From Acidobacteriaceae bacterium (lineage in GTDB: Bacteria > Acidobacteriota > Terriglobia > Terriglobales > Acidobacteriaceae), in NCBI GenBank assembly GCA_025929125.1, contig JAICMT010000011.1:1-12631 (forward strand): DNA of 12,631 nt, written 5' to 3'. Under the pieces are notes generated by a model. The model worked only from the letters and a program-made list of their open reading frames with translations. It was not told the origin of the DNA and searched no databases. Positions 6,004 to 12,311 of this stretch are shown in pieces. The translations under genes were made by a program, and so were the position numbers. How positions within the stretch are numbered: the stretch's first letter is position 1; each line of letters starts with the position of its first letter.

Positions 6004-6198
6004 GGACACGCAACCAGGAAACCTGCCTCCGAAGCCATGGGTTCCGGTGAGGCGCCGCCGGCGCGCCGTGTGCGGCAGGGGCGCGGCTGAAGGTACGGGG
6101 TCCTTGCCCACGCCAGGCGGCCGCACCCAGCCCGACGCGCCGGGAGGCGGCGCCAGCGCTCCGCAGCGGGACGGTGATCGGCGGGGACTCGCAGGCGT
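6004..6198. other. Cassette remnant without recognisable gene
   Basis: About 195 GC-rich bases lie between the inverted attC-8 and the parE 3' fragment. Open frames on both strands are short or low in complexity (for example a 17-codon frame from an ATG at 6037), and none resembles a family I know. If the inversion described in the findings happened, this was once the body of a small cassette lying between attC-7 and attC-8. Confidence 0.5.
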
Positions 6199-6324
6199 CC
6201 CACCCTCCGGGAAATGCTCGAAGGTCCCTACCGCGTGATCTATCGCGTCACGTCCGAGCAAGTCGAGGTCCTCGCGATCGTCCACGGCCGCCGGGGCGAC
6301 ATCGGACCTCTGGAGTCTGAATAG
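6199..6324 (+). pseudogene. parE-type toxin, 3' third only, opposite strand to its 5' part
   Basis: The + strand encodes PTLREMLEGPYRVIYRV then TSEQVEVLAIVHGRRGD, ending with TAG at 6322-6324. This is the C-terminal half of a RelE/ParE toxin: the REM-GPYRVIYR strand pair, the VEVLAIVHGRR strand and a short tail. The frame upstream is closed by TGA at 6175-6177 and has no toxin N-terminus. Joined to the fragment at 5411-5596 it would give a protein of about 98 residues, the usual ParE length, with the break falling at 'ERSD/PTLREM', where related toxins continue without a gap. It is therefore probably the missing end of that gene. Confidence 0.72.
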
Positions 6325-6339
6325 GCGGGGTCGCAAGCC

Positions 6340-6477
6340 GTCTAACGGAATGCAAATCAGCTGCAGGCCATCATGCCCGCGCCCGCACAAACCTTCGCTC
6401 CTTGTCCTCTCACGGGCGGTGCCGCCCGCAGGGAGCATTGCTCGATCCGGCCTGTCGGCTGCATTTGCGGGTTAGGC
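6340..6477 (-). repeat. attC-9 integron recombination site
   Basis: The cores are GTCTAAC at 6340-6346 and GTTAGGC at 6471-6477. The arms are GCAAATCAGCTGC and CGGCTGCATTTGC. The R'' core supplies the stop codon of the next gene. Confidence 0.94.
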
Positions 6478-7026
6478 GGCTTGCAGCGCGATTCTCAACA
6501 ATCTGTCAAACAGGTCATCGCTCAATTGCACATCGCTGGAACTCAGCCTCAGTAGCGAGTTCTTCTGTGCGCGAGCTGAGCGCTGAGCACTCCTAGGAAC
6601 TGGATATCGAGATGCCCATAGGTAGTACTCTCCTAGGCGCCGTAAGAGGTCAACGTCAGTGGGGGTTATGTCGAGCTGAAGACTGCTCGCCATTTCGCGA
6701 AGAGCGTGACCGCTGCCGGGAAACCCCGAGCCGTTGGGATCCAGCTGACCCCCATCAGCGGCGAGAATCCCACGCTTGACCGCGATTGCCTTCAGCATGT
6801 TCTCGAACGCGGCGGCTATTAGCAGCATGTACGCTCTAACGCAGCCGAGTTTCTCGAGTCGGATCTGATCCTTGTTCGGGGAGGTGTCCCGTATCTCTTC
6901 CAGACGTGCGAACACCGGTCGGGCGCCCAGCCTCAATGAGTCTGCCAGTTCAATCCACGTCGCCGGCTCGTTGGCCTGGACGTCGAACAGGTCTTCGAAG
7001 TCGTGATTTGAAGACATCGTGTCCAT
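6472..7026 (-). CDS. HEPN-like protein, possible nuclease-type effector
   Basis: This 184-residue mostly helical protein has a central segment YMLLIAAAFENMLKAIAVKR, which fits the first long helix of HEPN-like proteins (a Glu-Asn pair followed by Leu-Lys). Later come GSGHALREMASSLQLDIT and LRRLGEYYLWASRYPVPRS, a pattern I associate with a HEPN-related family in which His of 'GH.L' and 'W..RYP.P' are conserved. The classical Rx4-6H motif is not obvious, so nuclease activity is unproven. I chose the ATG at 7026; a second ATG at 7017 is equally possible and no strong ribosome binding site decides. The TAA stop lies in the R'' core of attC-9. It is the single gene of its cassette. The fold assignment is tentative. 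Confidence 0.6.
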   Translation of the reverse strand: MDTMSSNHDFEDLFDVQANEPATWIELADSLRLGARPVFARLEEIRDTSPNKDQIRLEKLGCVRAYMLLIAAAFENMLKAIAVKRGILAADGGQLDPNGSGFPGSGHALREMASSLQLDITPTDVDLLRRLGEYYLWASRYPVPRSAQRSARAQKNSLLRLSSSDVQLSDDLFDRLLRIALQAA

Positions 7027-7044
7027 CGAAGATGGTGGAAAGCC

Positions 7045-7172
7045 GCCTAACGGATTGCAAATCAGCTGCAAACGACTGGAGAGAACTTACGTTCCTTATC
7101 GCCTTGAGGAGGGCTGCGGCTCACCGGTGTTTCGGCCAGTCCGCGTTTGTCGGCTGCATTTGCGGGTTAGGC
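7045..7172 (-). repeat. attC-10 integron recombination site (short class)
   Basis: The cores are GCCTAAC at 7045-7051 and GTTAGGC at 7166-7172, 128 bp. The inner stem has AAACG on the left and CGTTT on the right, replacing the AAGCG/CGCTT pair of attC-4 and -7. Confidence 0.94.
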
Positions 7173-7173
7173 C

Positions 7174-7470
7174 TCAGCGGCGCGACGACCACCGACGTGG
7201 ATGTTGCCGACCATGCGCGCAGGCGATCACGATCACGCGTTCCTCGTCGACGACGTAGTAGAGGGCGTAGGGAAAGCGGAGCAGATGGGCCCGCCGGATA
7301 TCGTCGAGCACCACCGCGAACTGGGTCGGGCTCCGCTCAATCAGGGCCAACGCTGCTCGCGCGGCGCGAAGGAACTCGAAGCCCAAACCGGTGCTCCGAG
7401 CCTCATACCACTCGAAGGCCTCGCGCAGGTCGGCCTTGGCAGCTGCCCGAAGAAACAAACGCGGCGTCAC
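7174..7470 (-). CDS. parE: RelE/ParE-family toxin, intact
   Basis: This 98-residue toxin of the RelE/ParE fold has an N-terminal strand and helices (LRAAAKADLREAFEWYEARS), a middle FLRAARAALALIERSPTQF, the strand pair RRAHLLRFPYALYYVVDEE and the last strand VIVIACAHGRQHPRRW. All expected elements are present, so it should be functional. ParE members poison DNA gyrase and RelE members cut mRNA on the ribosome; the subfamily here cannot be settled from the sequence. The GTG start overlaps the antitoxin stop as GTGA, giving tight coupling. The stop lies two bases from the R'' core of attC-10. TA cassettes of this kind are thought to stabilise large integron arrays against loss. Confidence 0.88.
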   Translation of the reverse strand: MTPRLFLRAAAKADLREAFEWYEARSTGLGFEFLRAARAALALIERSPTQFAVVLDDIRRAHLLRFPYALYYVVDEERVIVIACAHGRQHPRRWSSRR

Positions 7471-7682
7471 GCGCCGCGTTGTTCAATGTCGTCGAGCGCT
7501 TCCCGCCAGGGCTGGCCAGGCTCACCGTCGCGGCCGTACTCCTCCCGCCGCCGGCGCAACTCCGCAGTGAGCTCCGGCGTCAGGGGCACGGCGGCGGGCT
7601 CCAGGCTGTCCCAGAGCTCTTCGGCGAGCTGAATCCGCTCTTCCGGGGTGAGGTGCGAAAAGTCAAAAATGGGGGAACTCAT
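7467..7682 (-). CDS. Addiction-module antitoxin (PF09720/TIGR02574 type)
   Basis: This is a 71-residue acidic antitoxin with the family signature LTPEERIQLAEELWDSLEP, followed by LTPELTAELRRRREEYGRDG and a C-terminal PWREALDDIEQRG. The 'L...ER..LAEELWDSL' helix and the closing 'W.E...' segment are what define this group of unstable antitoxins paired with ParE toxins. It precedes its toxin and overlaps it by four bases. The ATG at 7682 follows a leader of about 70 bases from attC-11. On the minus strand that leader contains a weak TTGCCG - 17 bases - CACATT pair that might be a promoter, useful because TA cassettes must be expressed wherever they sit. Confidence 0.9.
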   Translation of the reverse strand: MSSPIFDFSHLTPEERIQLAEELWDSLEPAAVPLTPELTAELRRRREEYGRDGEPGQPWREALDDIEQRGA

Positions 7683-7753
7683 GCTGGAAATGTGTGATCG
7701 GGACGGATGTTCGGCAAGCCAGATGGTGTCCGGTTATCTGAAGGTCGGCTGAG

Positions 7754-7896
7754 GCCTAACGGAATGCGCATCAGCTGCAGGCGATCAGCGATCCGCCCGC
7801 ACAAGTTCACGCTTCCACTGATTGGCCCCGATGGGTCCCGCGCCCGAGCGGAGCCCCGGCCCACCCCGGCCTGTCGGCTGCATGCGCGGGTTAGAC
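7754..7896 (-). repeat. attC-11 integron recombination site
   Basis: The cores are GCCTAAC at 7754-7760 and GTTAGAC at 7890-7896, 143 bp. It has the GCGCAT/ATGCGC stem variant. Confidence 0.94.
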
Positions 7897-7922
7897 ACCA
7901 CGGCTTTGGGATGTTAGAAGTG

Positions 7923-8486
7923 TCATGCTAGCATCGCCTTCATCCCCGTGATTCGCACGAGATCGCGATGACGTGCCCGAAACTTGCGCCACATCGCATT
8001 CAAATTCTTGTAACCCTGCAGCCAGTCCAAGAGTAGGAGCTCGGTGGAAGCCGCATCCATCCAGTCGACAGGCTTTGTGTATCCGACTGCCATCGCGATG
8101 CCCGTGTGATCCATGAAGCGTCGGAGTCGGCCGCCCTTGATCGCGATCGTCTCGCAAGTGCCAAAGTGTACGACCCAGCCTCGGAAGCCACGGCCAAGCA
8201 TTGCCTGAAGCTCCTCCAGCTCCACGTCTACTTCGGGGAGCTGGAGAAGTCCGGGGCGTCCGTGGAACGCCAGGTAGAGAATTCCGTAGCCTCGCTTTCT
8301 CCGAAAGAGCCGCAGGTTATGGCGGAGCTCTTCTACGGTGTTGCACGTGAGGTGAGCGACACGAAGTCCGTTCATCCGCTCCGCGAGTCGGAGAATTGGC
8401 TCAACCGTCAGGCGTTGCTCGAGACGGGTGTCCCAAAGTGACTCGAGACAAGCGATGTCCTTATAGTAGTTCTTCGAGCGCGCCAC
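7923..8486 (-). CDS. DUF6642 caspase-like (CHAT-related) protein
   Basis: This 187-residue protein matches the DUF6642 layout: CLESLW near the N-terminus, the strand GILYLAFHGRPG with His75, the strand WVVHFGTCETI with Cys111, and then RRFMDHTGIAMAVGYTKPVDW and a final helix rich in LLLLDWLQ. The spacing of a His after a hydrophobic strand ending in HG and a Cys after a second hydrophobic strand is the catalytic dyad arrangement of caspase/CHAT peptidases, so a protease role is likely but inferred. I chose the GTG at 8486, with GAGG six bases upstream; a TTG just before it is an alternative, and the frame beyond runs into attC-12. It is alone in its cassette, without a partner gene to sense or to cut. 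Base composition looks less GC-rich than in neighbouring lipoprotein cassettes. Confidence 0.8.
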   Translation of the reverse strand: MARSKNYYKDIACLESLWDTRLEQRLTVEPILRLAERMNGLRVAHLTCNTVEELRHNLRLFRRKRGYGILYLAFHGRPGLLQLPEVDVELEELQAMLGRGFRGWVVHFGTCETIAIKGGRLRRFMDHTGIAMAVGYTKPVDWMDAASTELLLLDWLQGYKNLNAMWRKFRARHRDLVRITGMKAMLA

Positions 8487-8519
8487 CAAGATCCTCGCTG
8501 TTTCGGAGCTTTGGGTGGT

Positions 8520-8658
8520 GTCTAACGGATTGCGCATCAGCTGCAGGCCCTCAAGCCCGCCCACGCACAAACCTACGTTCCTTAGCGCGGCCACGGAGCC
8601 TCTGGCCGAACGGAGCGCCGCGCCAGATCGGCCTGTCGGCTGCATGCGCGGGTTAGGC
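8520..8658 (-). repeat. attC-12 integron recombination site
   Basis: The cores are GTCTAAC at 8520-8526 and GTTAGGC at 8652-8658. It has the GCGCAT/ATGCGC stem variant, shared with attC-5 and attC-11. Confidence 0.94.
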
Positions 8659-8673
8659 ATCGCGCACGCGATC

Positions 8674-9243
8674 CTACCCCACTTGTCTAATCCAATCTCG
8701 CACGATGCTCTCAATCCGCTCCATTTCGATTGGGGGTAGCACGCCCGTGTGCATGATCACGTTGCGGGACATTTCCAAGTCGTTGAAGCGAGAGGAGACC
8801 CATGCTTGATCAGGGAAGAGATCGGAGAACTCATCCCAATTCGCGATGATTATTTGTGCTAGGTTGCCAAACATCGTGTAGCCAATCATGGCAACGGAGC
8901 GCTGCGTATGGTAACGGTTCTTCTGCTCCTTTTCACGCAGCTTCTCTACCGCGGTGCGAATCTTCTGAGGGACCGCGCTGTTCCACCAGTCGATGCCTTG
9001 CCGAGCTAAGAGGCGTTCAGTGATGAGGTCGCGTACAGAGTTCTCAAGGCAGAAAAACGCTGTAAAGACAGAGGCCATCTTCGCAGCATCATAGAGCATG
9101 CGGGGGCTGAAAGCGCCCTCATCAACCTGAACCGTCGGTGGGACGGCCGCAATTCCTCGCACGGAGATTCCTAGTGCCTCGAGCTGTGCCAATGAGTTCT
9201 CAGCAAGCAACGCATCGAACACGAACCTTTTCAGGCTAGTCAT
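8674..9243 (-). CDS. Swt1-type HEPN-domain protein, putative RNase effector
   Basis: This 189-residue protein has an N-terminal helical region and a Swt1-like HEPN domain from about residue 50. Marks are FFCLENSVRDLITERL (61-79), WWNSAVPQKI, RYHTQRS (110-116), GYTMFGNLAQIIIANW (121-136), and the motif RNVIMHTG (160-167), which fits the HEPN active-site pattern R-x4-H with Arg160 and His165. The domain ends with ERIESIVRDWIRQ. HEPN proteins with this motif are usually metal-independent RNases, often toxins or phage-defence effectors. Its ATG shares one base with the TGA of the upstream DUF5343 gene (TGATG), so the two are translationally coupled in one cassette. Arg160 and His165 are both present, so an active enzyme is expected. 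Confidence 0.85.
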   Translation of the reverse strand: MTSLKRFVFDALLAENSLAQLEALGISVRGIAAVPPTVQVDEGAFSPRMLYDAAKMASVFTAFFCLENSVRDLITERLLARQGIDWWNSAVPQKIRTAVEKLREKEQKNRYHTQRSVAMIGYTMFGNLAQIIIANWDEFSDLFPDQAWVSSRFNDLEMSRNVIMHTGVLPPIEMERIESIVRDWIRQVG

Positions 9244-9872
9244 CAGATGCTCAGATGCTCTTTAAGGCTTCGAAAGATGGCATTATACACCGAAACGTCC
9301 GTCGTGACGGGCAGGTGAATCTGTATGTTGTAGTGGAAGTCTGGCTCACGGTAGCGGCGGTCCGCGGGCTCCTCTCGACGCTCCTCAGCAGGTTTGTCTT
9401 CTTCGGGCCCCTTCTCGGCCTCCTGTTGCCCGGAGTCACGCCGCGCCAGCCTCGCGTCGAACCGAGCAAGGCTAGCCAGTGTCTTAAAGGTCGTGAAGTA
9501 GCGGCCGACGCTCTTGTCATCCTTACCCGTCACACGACTTATAGCACCCTTGATTTCATTTTCAGGTGCCTTGTGCATGTCGGTGTCGAGAGCGTATAGG
9601 TCTGAGTAAAGCGCGCGCACACGCTCGCCGAGTACGTACTTCCATTCGTTGGGGTCACGCAGGCGATCGAAGTACTCTGTAGGCGTGCCGTTCTCCGTTA
9701 TGAATCCTAGGCCTCGCAGCACGGCAACCATTGCTCTGTCATTGCTGGCGGTGAAGCCGTACTTCTTGAGCAGATCCTGGCTGAAGCGATCCGGCTTTGC
9801 GGCTGACCGGATTTTCGCTAGGATTGGCTCAATTTTGTTGTTCGAGATGATATATGGATAGGACTCTGGCAC
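9243..9872 (-). CDS. DUF5343-domain protein, partner of the HEPN gene
   Basis: This 209-residue protein begins with a DUF5343 domain (residues about 3-140), which is predicted winged-helix-like. Seen in order are SYPYIISNNKIEPILAKIRS, RFSQDLLKKYGFTASNDRAM, LRGLGFITENGTPTEYFDRL, RALYSDLYAL, then RYFTTFKTLASLARFDARL. A highly charged linker (about 147-175) leads to a C-terminal strand and helix (FHYNIQIHLPVTTDVSVYNA, then a helix ending SLKEHL). DUF5343 proteins are of unknown function and often lie beside nuclease or defence genes. The GTG start at 9872 has CGGAGG six to seven bases upstream. As first gene of the cassette it may be sensor, adaptor or antitoxin to the HEPN protein. The 73-base leader contains a run of seven G (minus strand) and no promoter that I can defend. 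Confidence 0.83.
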   Translation of the reverse strand: MPESYPYIISNNKIEPILAKIRSAAKPDRFSQDLLKKYGFTASNDRAMVAVLRGLGFITENGTPTEYFDRLRDPNEWKYVLGERVRALYSDLYALDTDMHKAPENEIKGAISRVTGKDDKSVGRYFTTFKTLASLARFDARLARRDSGQQEAEKGPEEDKPAEERREEPADRRYREPDFHYNIQIHLPVTTDVSVYNAIFRSLKEHLSI

Positions 9873-9945
9873 TCGGGCCTCCGGTGTAGGTGACTCTGGT
9901 TAGCTTGATGCCACCCCCCCGCCGTTCACGGAATTCAGTCGCGAT

Positions 9946-10090
9946 GCCTAACGAAATGCAAATCAGCTGCAGGCCCTCGAGCCCGCGCTCAAACAAACCA
10001 ACGCTTCCTTTTGTTTGGCCACGCGGCGCGTGGCTCCCGGGGCGGAGCCCCGGCCCGCCCCGGCCTGTCGGCTGCATTTGCGGGTTAGAC
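9946..10090 (-). repeat. attC-13 integron recombination site
   Basis: The cores are GCCTAAC at 9946-9952 and GTTAGAC at 10084-10090, 145 bp, the longest of the set. The centre folds into small hairpins such as GCCACGC-GGC-GCGTGGC and GGGGC-GGA-GCCCC. Confidence 0.94.
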
Positions 10091-10103
10091 CGCTACCGGC
10101 GCG

Positions 10104-10592
10104 CTACGCGCCCAGGCAGCTGCTGCCAAACCGGGGCCGCCCCAGCGCAAAGACCAGCTCCACCTCAGTCGTGTCCACCGCCATAGTGACATAGGCGGTG
10201 TACTCGGGCGATGACCACTGCCGACCCATCGGACCACGGCCGTCCTCGCCGAAACAGACCCGTTGACCCGCCCCCAGTGTCGTCGCCAGCTGTCGAGCCC
10301 TCTCATTGTAGAGGTCTAACACCCCTCCAGGACCGGGACCCTCGTGGCGGATCACGCGCTGGACCCGACCCCACCGATCGACGAGCACAGCGGTGCGGCC
10401 CCCGGTGCAAGTGTGAACGGTCGGCTCGCCGGGAAGCTCCGCGTGGTAGGACCGGCACCAGGCCACCGTCTGCTGAGGGAGCAGCGAATCGGCAATGTGC
10501 GCGAGCGGGCCAGAGCGAGGGGCCTGCTCGTAGCAGGCGCTCAGCCCGATCGCGATGACAGCCCACATTCCCAGTCCGCCAAATGGTCGCAT
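10104..10592 (-). CDS. Putative lipoprotein, function unknown
   Basis: This 162-residue protein has a lipoprotein signal peptide: MRPFGGLGMWAVIAIGLSAC, with lipobox LSAC and lipidated Cys20. The mature part contains four more Cys (in WCRSYH, VHTCTGG, VCFGEDG and SSCLG), enough for two disulfides in the periplasm. A repeated strand pattern (VLVDRWGRVQRVIRHEGPG, YTAYVTMAVDTTEVELVFAL) suggests a small beta-rich domain. I recognise no family. I chose the ATG at 10592 because the longer frame starts inside attC-14; the start lies 11 bases inside the R' core. Sole gene of its cassette. Confidence 0.72.
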   Translation of the reverse strand: MRPFGGLGMWAVIAIGLSACYEQAPRSGPLAHIADSLLPQQTVAWCRSYHAELPGEPTVHTCTGGRTAVLVDRWGRVQRVIRHEGPGPGGVLDLYNERARQLATTLGAGQRVCFGEDGRGPMGRQWSSPEYTAYVTMAVDTTEVELVFALGRPRFGSSCLGA

Positions 10593-10603
10593 ATGTCGTA
10601 GCG

Positions 10604-10746
10604 GTCTAACGAAAGGCAAATCAGCTGCAGGCGATCATGCTGGCGCCCGCGCAAATGAATGCTTCCACTGTCTGGCCTCGAGGAGGGGTACGCCCGAGCG
10701 GAGCGGCGGCCCACCCCGGCCTGTCGGCTGCATTTGCGGGTTAGGC
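10604..10746 (-). repeat. attC-14 integron recombination site
   Basis: The cores are GTCTAAC at 10604-10610 and GTTAGGC at 10740-10746, 143 bp. It has the common GCAAAT/ATTTGC stem. Confidence 0.94.
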
Positions 10747-10758
10747 GGCGCGGCGCAC

Positions 10759-10998
10759 CTAAGTCAGCCGTCGCCAACCCACCAGGTCCGCGAGCTGAGC
10801 GATGACGGTGGCGCCCACAGCGGTGCCGCGCACAGCCGGCACTGCTGCCCGCACAATGCGCCTCACTTCGTACGTCAGATCTAGATCGCGCTCAGTATCG
10901 AGCCCCAGCAGTGTGGCTTCGAGGACTTCGCCGTCCCTGAACTGCAGTTCGACAGCTGTATTGAGCAGCGCTCGAAGTCCGCTCGGGTCACTGACCAT
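10759..10998 (-). CDS. Small hypothetical cassette protein
   Basis: This 79-residue protein is of no family that I recognise. It begins MVSDPSGLRALLNTAVELQF, followed by RDGEVLEATLLGLDTERDLD, LTYEVRRIVRA and a C-terminal helix GATVIAQLADLVGWRRL. A short helix followed by strands of the type 'VELQFRDGEVLEATLLGLD' and 'LTYEVRRI' would suit a small SH3/LSm-like barrel, but that is only a pattern impression. The ATG at 10998 lies 29 bases inside the R' core of attC-15. The stop is 12 bases from the R'' core of attC-14. Position, length and codon pattern make it a real cassette gene. Confidence 0.65.
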   Translation of the reverse strand: MVSDPSGLRALLNTAVELQFRDGEVLEATLLGLDTERDLDLTYEVRRIVRAAVPAVRGTAVGATVIAQLADLVGWRRLT

Positions 10999-11027
10999 GG
11001 CCGGTTACTCGAGATGTTGGTGCGTCC

Positions 11028-11171
11028 GCCTAACGGAATGCAAATCAGCTGCAGGCGATCATGCTCGTGCCCCCACAAAATCAACGCTTCCACTGTTTGG
11101 CCACGAGGAGCTCTGCGCCCACTCGGAGCCCTGGCCCGCTCCGGCCTGTCGGCTGCATTTGCGGGTTAGGC
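11028..11171 (-). repeat. attC-15 integron recombination site
   Basis: The cores are GCCTAAC at 11028-11034 and GTTAGGC at 11165-11171, 144 bp, with the common GCAAAT/ATTTGC stem. Confidence 0.94.
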
Positions 11172-11173
11172 CG

Positions 11174-11623
11174 CTAGCGCTCGATAGCGAACACACCGGA
11201 AAGCCGGGGCGAATAGGCAGTCTCCCAAGCACCCTGGATGCTCCTATTTCGAATGCGACCGCGAAGCCATACATCCTGATCTGTTGCGCCGGGCCATAGC
11301 CGAAGCTCGACAGAGTCGTCGTAGGTCTGGGCCACGAAGTCGTATGGTGCGTTCCGCCTGAGGGGATCGCCTCCAGTTGTGCCCAGAGAATGCACGTCGA
11401 GCTGTACATGCCCAAAGGTTGAGTCCGCCCGCGCTGAGTCCACCACCAAACTGGCAGTCGCTGTGTCTCGTGGTTTTGGGAGGTGGGCGGCGACCTCGGG
11501 CAAGATTGGTCCTCGGCTGGTCACAACCAGGGTCGCTTGATAACTGCGCCCGGGGCGAAGAGCTGGGCCGGGAGCATCGGCACATGCGACGAGTGCCAGA
11601 GTAGCGACCAGTAAGCTGCGCAC
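11174..11623 (-). CDS. Putative lipoprotein, function unknown
   Basis: This 149-residue protein has a lipoprotein signal peptide, reading RSLLVATLALVACADAPG with lipidated Cys14. The mature part is probably all beta: SYQATLVVTSRGPI, ATASLVVDSARADSTFGHVQ, YDFVAQTYDDSVELRLW and DVWLRGRIRN. I recognise no named family. The start chosen is the GTG at 11623 with GGGAGG five bases upstream; an ATG-like start at 11659 would add 12 residues and spoil the signal peptide. The stop lies two bases from the R'' core of attC-15. Sole gene of its cassette. Confidence 0.72.
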   Translation of the reverse strand: MRSLLVATLALVACADAPGPALRPGRSYQATLVVTSRGPILPEVAAHLPKPRDTATASLVVDSARADSTFGHVQLDVHSLGTTGGDPLRRNAPYDFVAQTYDDSVELRLWPGATDQDVWLRGRIRNRSIQGAWETAYSPRLSGVFAIER

Positions 11624-11643
11624 TGCACCTCCCGGTGGGAGCG

Positions 11644-11782
11644 GCCTAACGGATTGCAAATCAGCTGCAGGCCATCATCCTACCGCCCGCACAAACCTTC
11701 GCTCCGCTGGCTACTCACGGAATGTGCCGCCTGAACGGGGCTCAACAGCCTTCGGCCTGTCGGCTGCATTTGCGGGTTAGAC
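11644..11782 (-). repeat. attC-16 integron recombination site
   Basis: The cores are GCCTAAC at 11644-11650 and GTTAGAC at 11776-11782, 139 bp, with the common stem. Confidence 0.94.
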
Positions 11783-11809
11783 ACCGCCGGGCATCCGCAC
11801 CGTGCCGCT

Positions 11810-12253
11810 TCAGTCGTTGCCGCGCGGCCGCAGCTCCAAGACCAGCTCCAGGGTGTCCGGGGTGTGCGGCCCCAGCAACTGCGGATAGTAGGTCACCCCA
11901 AAGGGCTCATGAATGAGAGGCACCACCCGCACCGCATAGGTGGGTCCCTTGCGCACGGGCCTAAAGAATCGGTACCGCCCTAGGCCGTCAGTAGCCGTCA
12001 TCGCGCTCGGCCCCAGGCGTGAGTCATCTCGGGTAGAATAGGGCAGGGCAATAAAACGCGCGAACTCGTCTTGGGTCCCCTCCCACCGAACGATTTCGAC
12101 GCCTACCGGGGGTCGAACTTCCACCCCGATCAGTCGGACCTCTCCAAACAACAGCATGCTGTCGCTGGCGGTGCCGCGCAGATCGCTCCGCGTGTAGGAA
12201 GGGCTGACTTCCGCCGTGCACGCGAGGAGGCCGATCCCGGCGAAGCCGAGCAA
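11810..12253 (-). CDS. Putative lipoprotein with carboxypeptidase-regulatory-like beta domain
   Basis: The frame encodes LGFAGIGLLACTAEVSPS, a lipoprotein signal with lipobox LLAC, and then a beta-rich domain. That domain has LLFGEVRLIGVEVRPPVGVE, MTATDGLGRYRFFRPVRKGP and TYAVRVVPLIHEPFGVTYYP, resembling carboxypeptidase-regulatory-like (transthyretin-type) folds where 'T(D)..GRYRF' is conserved. The start is uncertain. TTG at 12253 gives a short signal without a charged start. The frame is open further upstream, and a CTG at 12286 preceded by GAGG would add 11 residues (TTSHCHVSRL) and make a better signal peptide, but CTG starts are rare. The end is safe. Confidence 0.65.
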   Translation of the reverse strand: MLGFAGIGLLACTAEVSPSYTRSDLRGTASDSMLLFGEVRLIGVEVRPPVGVEIVRWEGTQDEFARFIALPYSTRDDSRLGPSAMTATDGLGRYRFFRPVRKGPTYAVRVVPLIHEPFGVTYYPQLLGPHTPDTLELVLELRPRGND

Positions 12254-12311
12254 CAGCCGCGAAACGTGGCAATGAGAAGTTGTCAGTCTTGCCTCGAAGG
12301 CTGTTGGCGGT

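Noticed and set aside
5637..6203. Minus-strand 188-codon frame spanning attC-8 and the antitoxin
   Set aside because: It reads through an attC site and overlaps the recognised antitoxin in another frame; composition is Arg/Pro-rich without family features.
6175..6324. The plus-strand parE-like frame as an independent small gene
   Set aside because: It encodes only the C-terminal third of the fold, has no start with a ribosome binding site, and complements the fragment at 5411-5596.
9873..9945. Promoter upstream of the DUF5343 gene
   Set aside because: No pair of -35/-10-like hexamers with proper spacing stands out on the minus strand, and the seven-base G run has no clear regulatory meaning.
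10555..11299. Recurring frames containing PVGCICGLG or CRLHLRVR and similar peptides
   Set aside because: These are translations of the conserved attC arms in different frames and recur at nearly every site. They are not protein domains.
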